In this document: positions 44,481-55,749 of the stretch, one piece after another
Layout: every line of letters starts with the position of its first letter
How positions within the stretch are numbered: the stretch's first letter is position 1
Assembly: GCF_902167145.1 (NCBI RefSeq)
Contig: NC_050096.1
Coordinates: 268,482,622-268,546,621, forward strand
Length of the DNA: 64,000 bases
Direction of reading: 5' to 3'
From: Zea mays
Lineage: Eukaryota; Streptophyta; Magnoliopsida; Poales; Poaceae
The notes under the pieces: model-generated
The model's input: only the letters and a program-made list of their open reading frames with translations
What the model was told of the DNA's origin: nothing
Databases searched by the model: none
Position numbers and translations under genes: made by a program

Positions 44481-46102
44481 TGCGGGTGTGGAGGTGGTAG
44501 TGGGGGAGGTACGATTTGTACCTCCTGGTGGTGTTGGTATGCGTGGTTGGGTGGATGCTGAGCGGGGTCGTGGTTGTATGGTGGAGGGAGTTGTTGATAT
44601 GTGTGCGCGACAACTCTGGGGTTGTCGGCTGGTTGCGCCCGAGACATCTTGTCTCTGGTGGCCTTCGTTTCTGGGCAGTCCCTTGTAGGGTGCGTGCAGT
44701 CTTCGTCGTGGAACAAGCAGTAAAATCTGCGCGGCTGCTGCGCACGTCCCCGGCCCCGACCACGAGTTCCGTTTCCGCGGCCCTGGGGGGGGATACTCCT
44801 GGCGGCGAGGGGCCTCACCAGCGGGTGCTGGTTGGCGATGTTGTGTACCTGCTGCTGACTGCGGCCGTCCCGACCGGAGTCTGCCTGCGAAGGCCTCGTC
44901 CACGTATGGCTGGACTGCGGAGGGTCTTTGGGTTTCCTCTGAGACTCGACTTTGCGCTGGTGGAGCTCTTCAGATCTGGCGTATTTTTCGAACAGCTGAT
45001 ACAGCTCCTGGAGGTTCCTGGGCGGATCTCTGATGCACTGGCTGTAAAGGACGCCAGCCTGAAGGCCGCTGATGGCGTAGTGAATGGCGATTTGGTCATC
45101 AACCGAAGGCAGTTGTGACTTGAGAGTCAGAAACTTGCGGTAGTACTCCCGCAGGGTTTCTCTTTCCAGCTGCTTGCAAAGTGAAAGTTCAGCCAAGGCG
45201 TCGGTGTCTGGGCGGTACCCTTGGAAGTTGAGCAGGAATTTGTCCCGGAGACTTCTCCAGGAGTCGATGGACAACGGGGGCAACCTGGTGTACCAGGTGA
45301 GGGCCGGGCCTTCGAGGGCGATGATGAATGACTTGGCCATCGTGGCGTCGTCCCCTCTGGATGATGCAACGGTGACTTGATAGCTCATGATATACTGTGA
45401 TGGGTCAGTGCTGCCGTTGTACTTGGGATAGTTCCATGCCCTGAAGTTGGCGGGCCATGGTGACACTTGCAGGTGTGGCGCCAGGGGACTCCGCTCGTCA
45501 AGGTAGTTGACACCTTGGAAAGCTGCGGCGTGCGGGATGGCGTGTCCGCATTGAGGGATGAATAGGTCTTCGATTTGCGCGTGCTGTTGGAGGGGTGGGT
45601 CGTGTTGCAGACCTAGTTGGCCTTCGCGCTGCATGAGCGCGATCTCTTGCTCAAGCTCCTGAGCCTTCTGCTCTTCGTCGTGTATCATCTGGCGCACCTT
45701 GGCTTGCGCAGACACACGTTGGCACTTGGCCTCGAGGATCTCTTTTTGCTTCTGGAGGTTGCGGTTCTTGATGCGCAAGGCACGCAGCTGTAGTTGTTCC
45801 TCTACTGAAACGCCGATGACTTCGCCGTCCTCGGTGGCGTCCACGCCCTCCGGTGGAGCGAAGCCTGGGGGAGGTTGCGGTTGTCCTCCGGAGCTGCAGG
45901 TGCGGAGTCTGCCTTCGGGTGTGGGTTGTTCATTGCGCTGCCTCTTGCTGAGTGAGTCGTCTTCGCAGGCTTCTTGGTGGGTGGTGTCGACAAGGGCCTT
46001 GCCCTTTTTCTCGGCCAGCAGCGCTGCCTTCGCAGCTTCGTCAATGGATGGGGCTGCCTTCGAGCTAGCTCTCTTGGGTGCCATCGCGGGTGGTTTTTTC
46101 AT
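44402..46102 (-). CDS. gag: RetroE Gag, intact
   Basis: Possible starts are ATG 46102 (MKKPPAMAPKRASSK) or ATG 46084; the frame is open slightly further upstream, but that lies in the PBS and LTR. The N-terminal part is charged and includes a coiled coil (LRALRIKNRNLQKQKEILEA). The Retrotrans_gag core is central (WPANFRAWNYPKYNGS, ALTWYTRLPPLSIDSWRSL, YYRKFLTLKSQLP). A knuckle-like CLFHDEDCTHPTRDC replaces the classical CCHC. The Pro/Gln/His-rich tail overlaps the pol frame by about 80 bp. Resembles RetroB Gag in domain order. It would form the particle. Confidence 0.88.
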   Translation of the reverse strand: MKKPPAMAPKRASSKAAPSIDEAAKAALLAEKKGKALVDTTHQEACEDDSLSKRQRNEQPTPEGRLRTCSSGGQPQPPPGFAPPEGVDATEDGEVIGVSVEEQLQLRALRIKNRNLQKQKEILEAKCQRVSAQAKVRQMIHDEEQKAQELEQEIALMQREGQLGLQHDPPLQQHAQIEDLFIPQCGHAIPHAAAFQGVNYLDERSPLAPHLQVSPWPANFRAWNYPKYNGSTDPSQYIMSYQVTVASSRGDDATMAKSFIIALEGPALTWYTRLPPLSIDSWRSLRDKFLLNFQGYRPDTDALAELSLCKQLERETLREYYRKFLTLKSQLPSVDDQIAIHYAISGLQAGVLYSQCIRDPPRNLQELYQLFEKYARSEELHQRKVESQRKPKDPPQSSHTWTRPSQADSGRDGRSQQQVHNIANQHPLVRPLAARSIPPQGRGNGTRGRGRGRAQQPRRFYCLFHDEDCTHPTRDCPETKATRDKMSRAQPADNPRVVAHTYQQLPPPYNHDPAQHPPNHAYQHHQEVQIVPPPLPPPHPQQQNIHHPKPQNKKTSPISTIAESFT

Positions 46103-46106
46103 AGCA

Positions 46107-46124
46107 CGAACGGTGGGTGCCAAA
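46107..46124 (-). other. RetroE primer binding site
   Basis: Minus-strand TTTGGCACCCACCGTTCG adjoins the 5' LTR. Its start is similar to the RetroB PBS. tRNA not identified. Confidence 0.55.
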
Positions 46125-46603
46125 TGTTGGAACTTGCTCTCCCGAGCAAGATGATCCAACAGGGGAGTGAAAGTAATGCAAACAAGGTTTTAGCTCAAGA
46201 AGGCAATTGCTCTGTTAATCTAGCCTCTCAAGGGCACTGTGCGGGGGTATTTATAGGTGCCTGAGTACCCAGCGTCATGGATTAAGGACGCATGTGCCCT
46301 CAGGCGCCTAGGTCATCCCTGGAATATTCCCATAAAGCAGGGTTACAGACTATCATTACAAAAAAGCCTTCACAAATCGGGCCCGTAATGCGCTCAGCCG
46401 CGCGGGGCCTGTTACAATGGGCCGAATTCTACGTGGGCCTTCGTGTTGGACGAGGACGTGAGACGGAGCGACCTCGTCGTAGGCCTTCGTCTTGCAGCGT
46501 GTTGGACGAAGGGTGGAAACTGCCGGCCGCTTAGCCTCCGTTGGTTCGGTGAGATCGGCGAAGGCATCGAGCGAAGGGTGGCATCTTCGCCTTTGCCCCA
46601 ACA
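46125..46603 (-). repeat. RetroE 5' LTR
   Basis: 479 bp, TG...CA. Minus-strand TATAAATA at 46248-46255. The PBS-side end is a nested inverted repeat: TGTTGGA (46125-46131) with TCCAACA (46155-46161), and CTTGCTC (46133-46139) with GAGCAAG (46144-46150). Its partner LTR is outside the window, so assignment rests on position next to PBS and gag. Confidence 0.82.
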
Positions 46604-49293
46604 TATGTGCTACCTCTTGTGATTATTTGAGCGTGGAGTTTTGACTCCCATTCATTGTAAAGCTAGCAAGAGCTCCTTATCTTTGTGGTTGGCCTTGCGG
46701 AGACTTCGGTCTTTTGTTGACAAAGAAGAAGGAAAACTCGCCGGTCTTGGTGATCGTTGGAGAGAGGGAAAGGGTTAAAAAGACTCGTCCTTAGTGGACT
46801 CCTCAATGGGGATTAGGTACTCGTCCCCGTGCCCAATTTCCCTTATTGTGCCCTCTGTTCGTCCAATTTCGCCTTCGCCGGTGCTCGGTCGCGGCGGTCC
46901 GCCGTGCTCGCGCGATGGCCAGCCGATTTGGCCTGGTCTAGTTCACCGGAGTAGTTCCCTGTGTCCCCCCTGTCTTTGCTGAAGCTAGCCCAGGCCTTAG
47001 CGCGCCTTAAGTCCCCTCCCCATGGCCGGAATCACTCACCGGAGTTTCTCTGTCCCGCCCGAGGCCTTCTCACCGCCGTTCTCCCCTCTCTGCCCGTGGA
47101 TTTGTGGCCTCTTCCCCGCCATCGAGTTCGTCGTGGCACCCTCTTCCTCTCTGCCCAACTCCGGTGACCCTGGAGGCACCCTAGCTCGCGCCTGCCTCAA
47201 CTCTGGTGGCCTCACCGCCGCGGAGAGGAGCGGCACCGCCCGCAGCTGTCTGTTTCCCTGGTCTGATCCCCTCTGTCCGATTCAGATCGAACGGCCCGGA
47301 CCGTGGGATACCGCTTCGCGCACGTGCGCCTGATGACCTGGCCCGCCTGTCAGCGCCACCCACAACCGCTCATTCTTCCCGGTCTGATTTTCCCCGTCCG
47401 ATCTTGATCGAACGGCTCGGACCCCCTCGGACCCCTACAGCCGTCTGTTTCCCCTCTTGCGCTGGGCCCGCTCGGTCAGCGTGTTGTCCTTTCTGTTGCT
47501 GACACTCCCTATCTTGCCTGTCAGCGCTCGCCCGCGCGATATAATCTCAACCGTCGGTTTATGATCTAGCGGTTAGATTCACCCGATACCCCTTCGCGTG
47601 GCTGTTTTGCTTAAGAAACCCCCTCGTTTTAGGAAATCAACCCGTCGTCCTCTATTTTTAGCGCATAGGTTCTTGGTTTGTGTGGCAGAACCGCCCAAAT
47701 TATTCCAGCTTAAGTGCCTAAGTCACACCTCAGGGGCCGTAACACACTTAAATCGGAATAACCCGTCAGTCCCTCAGATCTAGTCTGATAAAGCCACTTA
47801 ACCAGGATCAAATACCACATACTCACTCGAAGGTGAGTCACAGAAGAAATACAATAAAACAGGAAAACCTCAAATTAAAGTACTGAATTATTACATAAAT
47901 CGGAGTTTTTCATGTAGCGGGTAAAAGTTCATAAAATAAGATGCAGCGGATAATCGATGTCGTTGGTAGCGAGGAATTGGGCAAGGTCTAGCCCACTACT
48001 CTTGCTCCTCTCCTGCCGGAGCAGCATCCCACTCGACCGTCCAACCCGGTGGCAGGGTGGTAGGCCAAGTCACACCATCAACCATATCCTGAAGCGTACC
48101 TGTAAAAATTAGGCCACAAGCAAGGCTGAGTATACTAATACTCAGCTAGACTTACCCGGTGTGAGGAATCTACTCCTCTACCTCTAGACCATGCAGTTGT
48201 TTGGCTGAGGGGTTTGGTTTGCCAAAAGCACTAGTTGTATCTAAAATCAAGTTTTAGCTTTTCAATTTCTAGCATCATTAGCTTAACTAAGTTGGCTCCT
48301 TCTAAGCATACATGGTAGCAAGCATTTATTACAATCAACAAGTTATCTCAAGTAATCCTCATTTCACTTCTTACTCAATGTAGTACAAGGGGTCAAGCAG
48401 TCTTATTAGCTACGAGAAGCAGACGATTCGAATCGAGTTTTAACCTTGCAAGATAAACCTAAACACACGACATGTTAGGGCACTCCGTCCCCACACATGT
48501 CAACCGTCCCCATCGATTCCCCATTCGCGTCCAGACCTCACCGCCTTGGCATACAATGCTCCACTGACCCCGGCTGCCGTCGTGCAGTGACCGCACTTGT
48601 ACCCACCATAGCTAGCATGGGAGACCCAGTCTCAGGTCGCGTGAGGGATAAAGTCTGCGCCCGGCTTCACTCAGGTACTAGGTTTACCGGTTACCATATT
48701 TCCCAACATGTGTTTAGTACGTTCAAAAGCTTGACTCAGGTATCCACACATTAATCCTTAATTCCTTTTTCCGTCTCATGGACAAGGCATCCTCCCTGGA
48801 TTCAAGTCCATAGACTAACATAGATCCTGTTATCAAGATGAATGCAATCAATTCCTAACCTCGCGCGAGTGCTAGAAAAATCACTCGACATCTACCGAGA
48901 TCCTGATTAGCAAAGCAGCTACTCGACCTAGCATACTAGTATCCATCTCAAAAGGAATCCTAAGTTTATGCAACTAGAGGTTTCAAGCAACTCCTACACT
49001 TAGGTGCACATTACAATCCTACAAACATTAAGTGTAGTAAAGTAGCATATATAGATACGGTTATGCATAAAACCGGGGCTTGCCTTCAATAGCTAGGGCT
49101 GCAGGGAGATCCTCGATGGCAGTCTCGAGAGCTTGCTCCTAGTCTTCCTCGTGGACAGCTCCTTGCTCGGGGATGAGCACGTACTCTCCGTCAGCGAGAT
49201 TGCAATCTAATGAATGCAATGAGTAAGATATATGCATGGTATGATATTCAATTTAGCAATTAAACTTGGATGGTGAATGATCACTATAATAAG
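46604..49293. other. Outer host sequence between RetroE and RetroF, unclassified repeat-like DNA
   Basis: No coding frame with recognisable similarity. The first kilobase is GC-rich with scattered CCGGAGT/CCGAGC words. From 47681 (TGTGGCAGAACCGCCC) the character changes to AT-richer sequence with ACTCAGC-type repeats near 48130. It continues across RetroF at 63771. The look is that of long LTRs of older gypsy elements such as the Prem1/Xilon group, from memory and unproven. Boundaries are not defined. Confidence 0.35.
49289..49293. repeat. RetroF target-site duplication, left copy
   Basis: ATAAG, matching 63766-63770. Confidence 0.92.
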
Positions 49294-50564
49294 TGTCGAG
49301 TACCGTAATTAGGGGTACCCCCAACACTCCTAATCATGGCTAGTAAGCACCCTCAGCACAAACTGCAAAGATTGATGGGCATGGTTCAAGTCAAGGCTTC
49401 GTCTACCCAAGGGACGCGATCTCGCCCGAGCCCAGCCTCGGGCCAGAACTGTAGTCCTGGACGAATTCACGCCTCGCCCGAGGGCCTCCTCAGGCAGTGG
49501 GCGCACCCTCGGCTCGCCCAAAGCCCAGCTCGGGCAGGCTTCGTCGAGAAGCAACCTTGGCAAAATTGCCTCACCAACCGACCGTATCGCAGGCGCATTC
49601 AATGCGAGGATCGCCTGACACCTTATCCTGACACGCGCGCCTCAGTCGGCAAGGTCGAAGTGACCGCAGTCACTTTACCCTTTCACTGACCGACCTAACA
49701 GGAAAACAGCGCCGCTCACCCCGCTCCGACTGCTATGCCAGCCACCCGGGCAAGGCTGACAACAGCAAGTTCAGCCTCGGGCGCAACAGGAAGCTCTGCC
49801 TCGCCCGACCTTAGGCCTCAGCCTCGGAAGGAGGTCTCCGCCTCGCCCGACCCCAAGACTCGGCCTCAGCCTCGGCCTCGGGCGGAATCGCGTCCTCGCC
49901 CGACCCCGGCCTCGGCCTCAAGAGAAGTCTCCGCCTCGCCCAACCTTGGGCTCGGACCAACCGCACCACAGGGGATACATCATTACCCTACCCCTAGCTA
50001 GCTCAGGCTACGAGGGAACAAGACCGGCGTCCCATCTGGCTCGTCCCGGTAACAGGTAATGATGGCTCCCCGTGTGCGTCCATGACGACGGTGGTTCTCA
50101 GCCCCCTATGGAAGCAAGGAGACGTCAGCAGGATCCCGGTAGCACCGACAGCTGTGCTTCTATAGGGCTCAGGCACTTCTCCGATGGCCACGTTATCCCA
50201 TACACAGGACTCTAGCACCTCTCCGATAGCCACGTTGGCATGTACACAGGGCTCAGGCACCTCTCTGCCAGACACGTTAGCGCATAAGCTACACCCCCCA
50301 TTGTACACCTGGACCCTCTCCTTGCATCTATAAAAGGGAGGTCCAGGGCCTTCCCGCAGGAGGGACAAGCAAACGAACAGGCTCATTCTCTCTCTCTCTC
50401 TCGCGAACGCTTGTAACCCCTACTACGAGCACACCCCTGGTGCGAGATAATACAAGCCGCGTTTTCCCCTTGTGTTCCATCTTGCGCCAACCCATCTAGG
50501 CAGGGGCACGCAGCGACAAATTTACTCGTCGGTCCAGGGACCCCCTGGGTCCGAAACGCCAACA
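49294..50564 (+). repeat. RetroF 5' LTR
   Basis: 1271 bp. TATAAAAG at 50329-50336 and a (CT)n tract at about 50387-50402. Rich in CTCGCCCGA and GCCTCGG words. Confidence 0.94.
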
Positions 50565-50584
50565 GTTGGCACGCCAGGTAGGGG
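50565..50584 (+). other. RetroF primer binding site
   Basis: TTGGCACGCCAGGTAGGGG adjoins the LTR; close to the RetroA PBS. tRNA not identified. Confidence 0.6.
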
Positions 50585-50624
50585 CCTGCTACGTGTTAAC
50601 GAACAACTTCCCGTTGAGTTCCAG

Positions 50625-52997
50625 ATGGGTAGTCTTCAGCAACCACTTCAGCCCGGGACGAGACTCTGCTTCGGGAGTCTCGAGTTCATGTCCCTCGACG
50701 GCAGCTACGACATGATACTCCTCCCCCCGCAGCGCGACAGCAACAACGACGGTCGTCAGCTTGCCCGGCGGCGGCGAACTCGACGACGTCTTCCCCCCGC
50801 GGCGGAAGAGCAGCATCCAGGTTTGTCTCGCCACCCTCCTCGCCGCAGGAGGAGGAGACGGGGCAACCGTGGCCAGGCAGGAGGCGGCACCTCGTCGGTT
50901 GTCGGTCCGGAGCGAGTCGATGACGCCGGCACCCCAGCGGGGGACATGTCGGGTGTTGCCCTCGCACCTGAGACAACGACGGATGTCGTTTCCCTGCGAC
51001 GTGCCAACCCCAAGCGGACTGATGACGCCAGCACTCTCGCGAAGGGCTTGCTGGACGTCAACCTCGTACCTGAGATGATGGTGCATTTCGTCCCCGACGC
51101 GACTTCACCACCATCCATCGATCAAGAGGTACCGTCTGTTTTCCACCCTGTGCCTTTTAGATTCTGTTTCGATCCACCAAGCAACCCCGCTTCGGTGAGC
51201 GCTTTCGTAAAGGCATATCCTAACCTTCTGGGGTACCATATGTGGTCAACCTAGGACCGACTGATGACCGTCTCAACCTACGGGCCCCCGGGTTCCGAGG
51301 AAGAGGATGGCCCGACTCCGGTTGGGATTTCTCCGGCCTCAGTGATCCCGGTGCCATGTGAGACTTCATGACCGCATGTGACTACTGCCTCTCCGGTTGC
51401 TCTGATGATGGCCACAGCCTTGACGATGAGGGTTGTGGCCCAAGTTGCGAATGTTTCCACGTCGATCTAGGGGGTCACGACGAAGGCAACCACCTCGGTA
51501 TGCCGGAGGATGACGATCCCCCTGGGCCTGCGCCTCGCGTTGACATCCTGCGGGAGCTAGCTGTGGTCCCAGTCCCTGCAGGGGGTCAGGACACACAACT
51601 CGAGCAAATCCGCGAGATGCAGGCCAAGCTCGACGAGGAAGCAGGGCAACTTGTGCAGCTCCGACAAAACATCGAGCAGGAGTGGGCAGGCCGAGCACTC
51701 ATCGGAGAAGCGCGTCATCGGGCTTGGGACGTCCACGCCGTATCGTTGACGATGCCAGGGCAAGGTTGCCCCCGGCCTCCAGCGAGGTTGGCCAGAATCT
51801 AGCTGCAGCAGCAGTGCTACTCCGAGCGATGCCGGAGCCATCCACCACCGAGGGGCGGCGTATCCAGGGAGAACTCAAGAATCTCCTGGAGGATGCCGCG
51901 GTCTGACGGGCCAAAAGCTCTGCCTCCCGAAGGCAAGGGTGCCCCCCGGAGCATCGCGCAACGACTTCCCGGCTCAAGCGGGAGGCCTCAGTCCACACCG
52001 GGTCGCCTCGGCAACGAGCACCACCACCGTGACCGTCGAGCCTGCCTCGACAAGAAGGTGCGCCGAGGCTACCACCCCAGGCGTGGGGACGCTACGACAT
52101 TGAGGAGGATCGGAGCCCCTTGCCCGAACCACCAGGTCCGCAAGCCTTCAGCCGGGCCATACGACGGGCGCCGTTCCTAGCTTGGTTCCGGGCCCCGACT
52201 ACCATCACCAAGTACTCGGGGGAAACAAGGCCGGAGTTGTGGCTTGTGGACTACCGGTTGGCCTGCCAGCTGGGAGGAACGGACGATGACAACCTCATCA
52301 TCTGCAACCTCCCCCTGTTCCTCTCCGACGCCGCCCGGGCCTGGCTGGAGCATCTGCCTCCTGCGCAGATCTCCAACTAGGACGACCTGGTCAAGGCCTT
52401 CGCTGGAAACTTCCAGGGCACATACGTGCGCCCTGGGAACTCCTGGGATCTCTGAAGCTGCCGCCAGCAGCCAGGGGAATCCCTGCGAGAGTACATCTGG
52501 CGGTTTTTGAAGCAGCGCACCGAGCTTCCCAACATCACCGACTCGGATGTCATCGGGGCGTTCCTCGCCGACACCACTTGCCGCGACCTGGTGAGCAAAC
52601 TGGGCCGCAAGACTCCCACCAAGGCGAGCGAATTGATGGACATCGCCACCAAGTTCGCCTCTGGTCAGAAGGCGGTCGAAGCCATCTTCCGGAAGGACAA
52701 GCAGCCTCAGGGACGGCAGCAGGAAGACGTCCCCGAGGTGTCCGCCCAGCATGGCACGAAGAAGAAGGCCAAGAAGAAGGTGCAAGCAAAGCGCGACGCC
52801 GCTGACGCGGATCTCGTCGCTGTTGTCAAACACAGGAACCCTCGGAAGCCTCCCGGAGGGGCCAACATGTTCGACAAGATGCTCAAGGAGTCATGCCCCT
52901 ATCACCAGGGTCCCGTCAAGCGCACCCTTGAGGAATGCGTCATGCTTCGACGCTACTTCCATAAAGTCGGGTCCCCAGCGGGAGATGGCAAAGGCTA
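50625..52997 (+). pseudogene. gag: RetroF Gag, heavily mutated
   Basis: ATG 50625 (MGSLQQPLQPGTRLCFGS) resembles the RetroA Gag start (LRPGSVFCFGT). The frame is open to 51254, then frameshifts and stops interrupt about 51255-52190. The capsid core is recognisable from 52198 (YSGETRPELWLVDYRLAC, AARAWLEHLPPAQI, then ESLREYIWRFLKQRTELPN), with stops at 52378-52380 and 52453-52455. From 52507 the frame is open to 52997 and includes CPYHQGPVKRTLEEC, the Cys/His motif shared with RetroA. Non-functional as read. Confidence 0.8.
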
Positions 52998-53058
52998 AGA
53001 CAACAACAAGAAAGAGGGCGACAAGGAAGAGGAGTTCCCCGAGGTCCACGGCTGCTTC

Positions 53059-53841
53059 ATGATCTACGGTGGGCAAGTGGCGAACGCCTCGGCTCAGCAC
53101 CGCAAGCAGGAGCGCCAGGAGGTCTGCTCGGTGAAGGTGGCGGCTCCAGTCTACCTAGACTGGTCCGACAAGCCCATCACCTTCGACCAAGGCGACCACC
53201 CCGACTGCGTGCCGAGCCCGGGAAGGTACCCGCTCATTGTCGATCCTGTCATCGGCAACGCTAGGCTAACCAAGGTCCTCATGGACGGAGGCAGCAGCCT
53301 CAACATCATCTACGCCGAGACCCTCGGGCTCTTTGAGTTCGATCTGTCCACGATCCGGGCCGGTGCGGCGCCCTTTCATGGGATCATCCCCGGAAAGCGC
53401 GTCCTGCCCCTCGGGCAACTTTTTTGCCCGTCTGTTTCGGGACTCCCTCCAACTTCCGCAGAGAAACCCTCACGTTCGAGGTGGTCGGGTTCCGAGGGAC
53501 CTACCACGCGGTGTTGGGAAGGCCGTGCTACGCCAAGTTCATGGTCGTCCCCAACTACACGTACCTCAAGCTCAAGATGCCAGGCCCCAGTGGGGTCATC
53601 ACCGTCGGATCCACGTACCACCACGCGTACGAATGCGACGTGGAATGCGTGGAGTACGCTGAGGCCCTCGCCGAGTCCGAGGCCCTCATCGCCGACCTAG
53701 AGTGCCTCTCCAAGGAGTTCCTGATGCGAAGCGCCACGCTGGCAACTTCGAACCAGCTGAGGTGGTTAAGTCTGTCGCCCTCAACCCCAGCAACGACACC
53801 TGCAAGCAAGTCTGGATCGGCTCCGAGCTCGACCCCAAATA
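53059..53841 (+). pseudogene. pol: RetroF protease region, frameshifted
   Basis: The frame from 53059 contains LDWSDKPITFDQGDHP and the protease motif VLMDGGSSLNIIYAE. A frame change near 53420 follows a T-run. The next frame carries FRGTYHAVLGRPCYAKFM and KMPGPSGVITV. Another shift near 53750 and a TAG at about 53839 precede the RT segment. Equivalent to RetroA 6690-7419. Confidence 0.8.
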
Positions 53842-55749
53842 GGAAGCAGTGCTCGTCGACTTTCTCCACGCAAATGCCGAAGTTTTTGCGTGGAGTCCCT
53901 TGGACATGCCCGGCATACCGAGGGATGTCGCCGAGCACTCACTGGACATCCGAGCTAGAGCCCGACCCGTGAAGCAGCACCTGCGCCGCTTTGACAAAGA
54001 GAAGCGCATGGCCATAGGAGAGGAGATCCACAAGCTGATGGTTGCAGGGTTCATCAAAGAGGTATTCCATCCTGAATGGTTAGCTAACCCTGTGCTTGTG
54101 AAAAAAAGGTGGGAAATGGAGGATGTGTGTCGACTACACCAGGTTGAATAAAGCACGTCCGAAGGTTCCCTACCCTCTGCCTCGCATCGATCAAATTGTG
54201 GACTCCACTGCTGGGTGCGAAACCCTGTCATTCCTTGACGCCTATTTAGGTTATCACCAAATCAAGATGAAAGAGTCCGACCAGCTCGCGACTTCTTTCA
54301 TCACACCTTTTTGGCATGTACTGTTATACTACTATGCCATTTGGCTTGAGGAATGCAGGTGCGACATACCAAAGGTGCATGAACCACGTGTTCGGAGAGA
54401 ACATCGGCCGAACGGTCGAGGCTTACGTCGATGACATCGTGGTTAAGACGAGGAAAGCCTCCGACCTCCTCTCTGACCTTGAAACGACATTCAAGTGGCT
54501 GAGAGCGAAAGGCGTGAAACTCAATCCCGAGAAGTGTGTCTTTGGAGTCCCCCGAGGCATGCTTCTGGGGTTCATCGTCTCTGAGCGGGGCATCGAGGCC
54601 AACCCAGATAAAATCACGGCCATCACCAACATGGGACCGGTCAAAGATTTGAAAAGAGTACAAAGGGTCATGGGATGCCTTGCGGCTCTGAGCCGCGTCA
54701 TCTCGCGCCTCGGCGAGAAAGGATTGCCTTTGTACCGCCTCTTAAGGAAGGCCGAGCACTTCACTTGGACCCCCGAGGCCGAGGAAGCCCTCGGAAACCT
54801 TAAGGCACTCCTTACCAATGCACCCATCTTGGTGCCCCCCGCTGCGGGAGAAGCCCTCTTGATCTACGTAGCCGCAACCACTCAGGTGGTCAGCGCCGCG
54901 ATCGTAGTCGAGGGACGAGAAGAAGGGCATGCACTGCCCATTCAGAGGTCGGTCTACTTCATCAGTGAAGTGCTATCCGAGACCAATATCCGCTACCCGC
55001 AAATCCAGAAGCTACTGTACGCAGTAATTCTGACGCGGCGAAAGTTGCGACACTACTTTGAGTCTCATCCGGTGACTGTGGTGTCATCCTTCCCCCTGGG
55101 GGAGATCATCCAATGCCGAGAGGCCTCGGGTAGGATAGCAAAGTGGGCAGTGGAGCTCATGGGCGAAACACTCTCATTCGTCCCTCGGAAGGCTATAAAA
55201 TCCCAAGTCTTGGCGGATTTCCTGGCGGAATGGGTCGACACCCAATTGCCGACAGCTCCAATCCAGCCCGAACTTTGGACCATGTATTTTGATGGATCGC
55301 TGATGAAAACAGCAGCAGGTGCTGGCCTGCTCTTCATCTCACCCCTCGGGAAACATCTCCGCTACGTGTTGCGCCTCCATTTTCCGGCGTCAAACAACGT
55401 GGCCGAGTACGAGGCTCTGGTTAATGGGTTGCGCATCGCCATCGAGCTAGGGGTTCGGCGCCTCGACGCTCGTGGCGACTCGCAGCTGGTCATTGACCAA
55501 GTCATGAAGAACTCCCACTGCCACGATCGGAAGATGGAGGCCTACTGCGACGAAGTTCGACGCCTAGAAGATAAGTTCTACGGGCTGGAACTCAACCATA
55601 TCGCTCGATGGTACAACGAGACTGCGGATGAGCCAGCTAAAATAGCCTCGGGGCGGACAACGGTTCCCTCGGACGTCTTCTCCAGAGACATACATCAACC
55701 CTCCGTCAAGATCAATGACACGCCCGAGCACGAGGAGGCCTCGACCTAG
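53842..55749 (+). pseudogene. pol: RetroF reverse transcriptase and RNase H, frameshifted
   Basis: The first RT block (VDFLHANAEVFAWSPLDMPG, FHPEWLANPVLV) loses frame in an A-run near 54100-54107. The next block (MCVDYTRLNKARPKV, LSFLDAYLGYHQI) loses frame in a T/G stretch near 54308. From 54316 it is open to 55749, with TMPFGLRNAGATYQR, catalytic AYVDDIVVKTR and LGFIVSERGIEANPDKI, then RNase H MYFDGSLMKTAAGAG, NNVAEYEALVNGLR and RGDSQLVIDQV. A TAG at 55747-55749 ends it before integrase. Confidence 0.86.

Larger units (their letters stand above)
35080..46603 (-). mobile_element. RetroE, partial Ty3/gypsy element with antisense gene
   Basis: Minus-strand element. 5' LTR 46125-46603, PBS, gag, pol, tandem array, then an antisense gene reading on the plus strand. 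RetroD cut it at 35080, so its 3' LTR should lie left of the window, beyond RetroD's 5' end. LTR-Z sits inside integrase. Gag is intact and most of pol is open. Family name not assigned. Confidence 0.9.

Noticed and set aside
47022..47502. Possible host exons in the GC-rich outer sequence
   Set aside because: Frames are short, Pro/Arg/Ser-rich by composition, overlap on both strands and show no domain or splice pattern.
52840..53062. Lys/Arg-rich alternative frames in RetroF gag as a nuclear protein
   Set aside because: Shadow of the real Gag frame, which carries the conserved CPYH motif.
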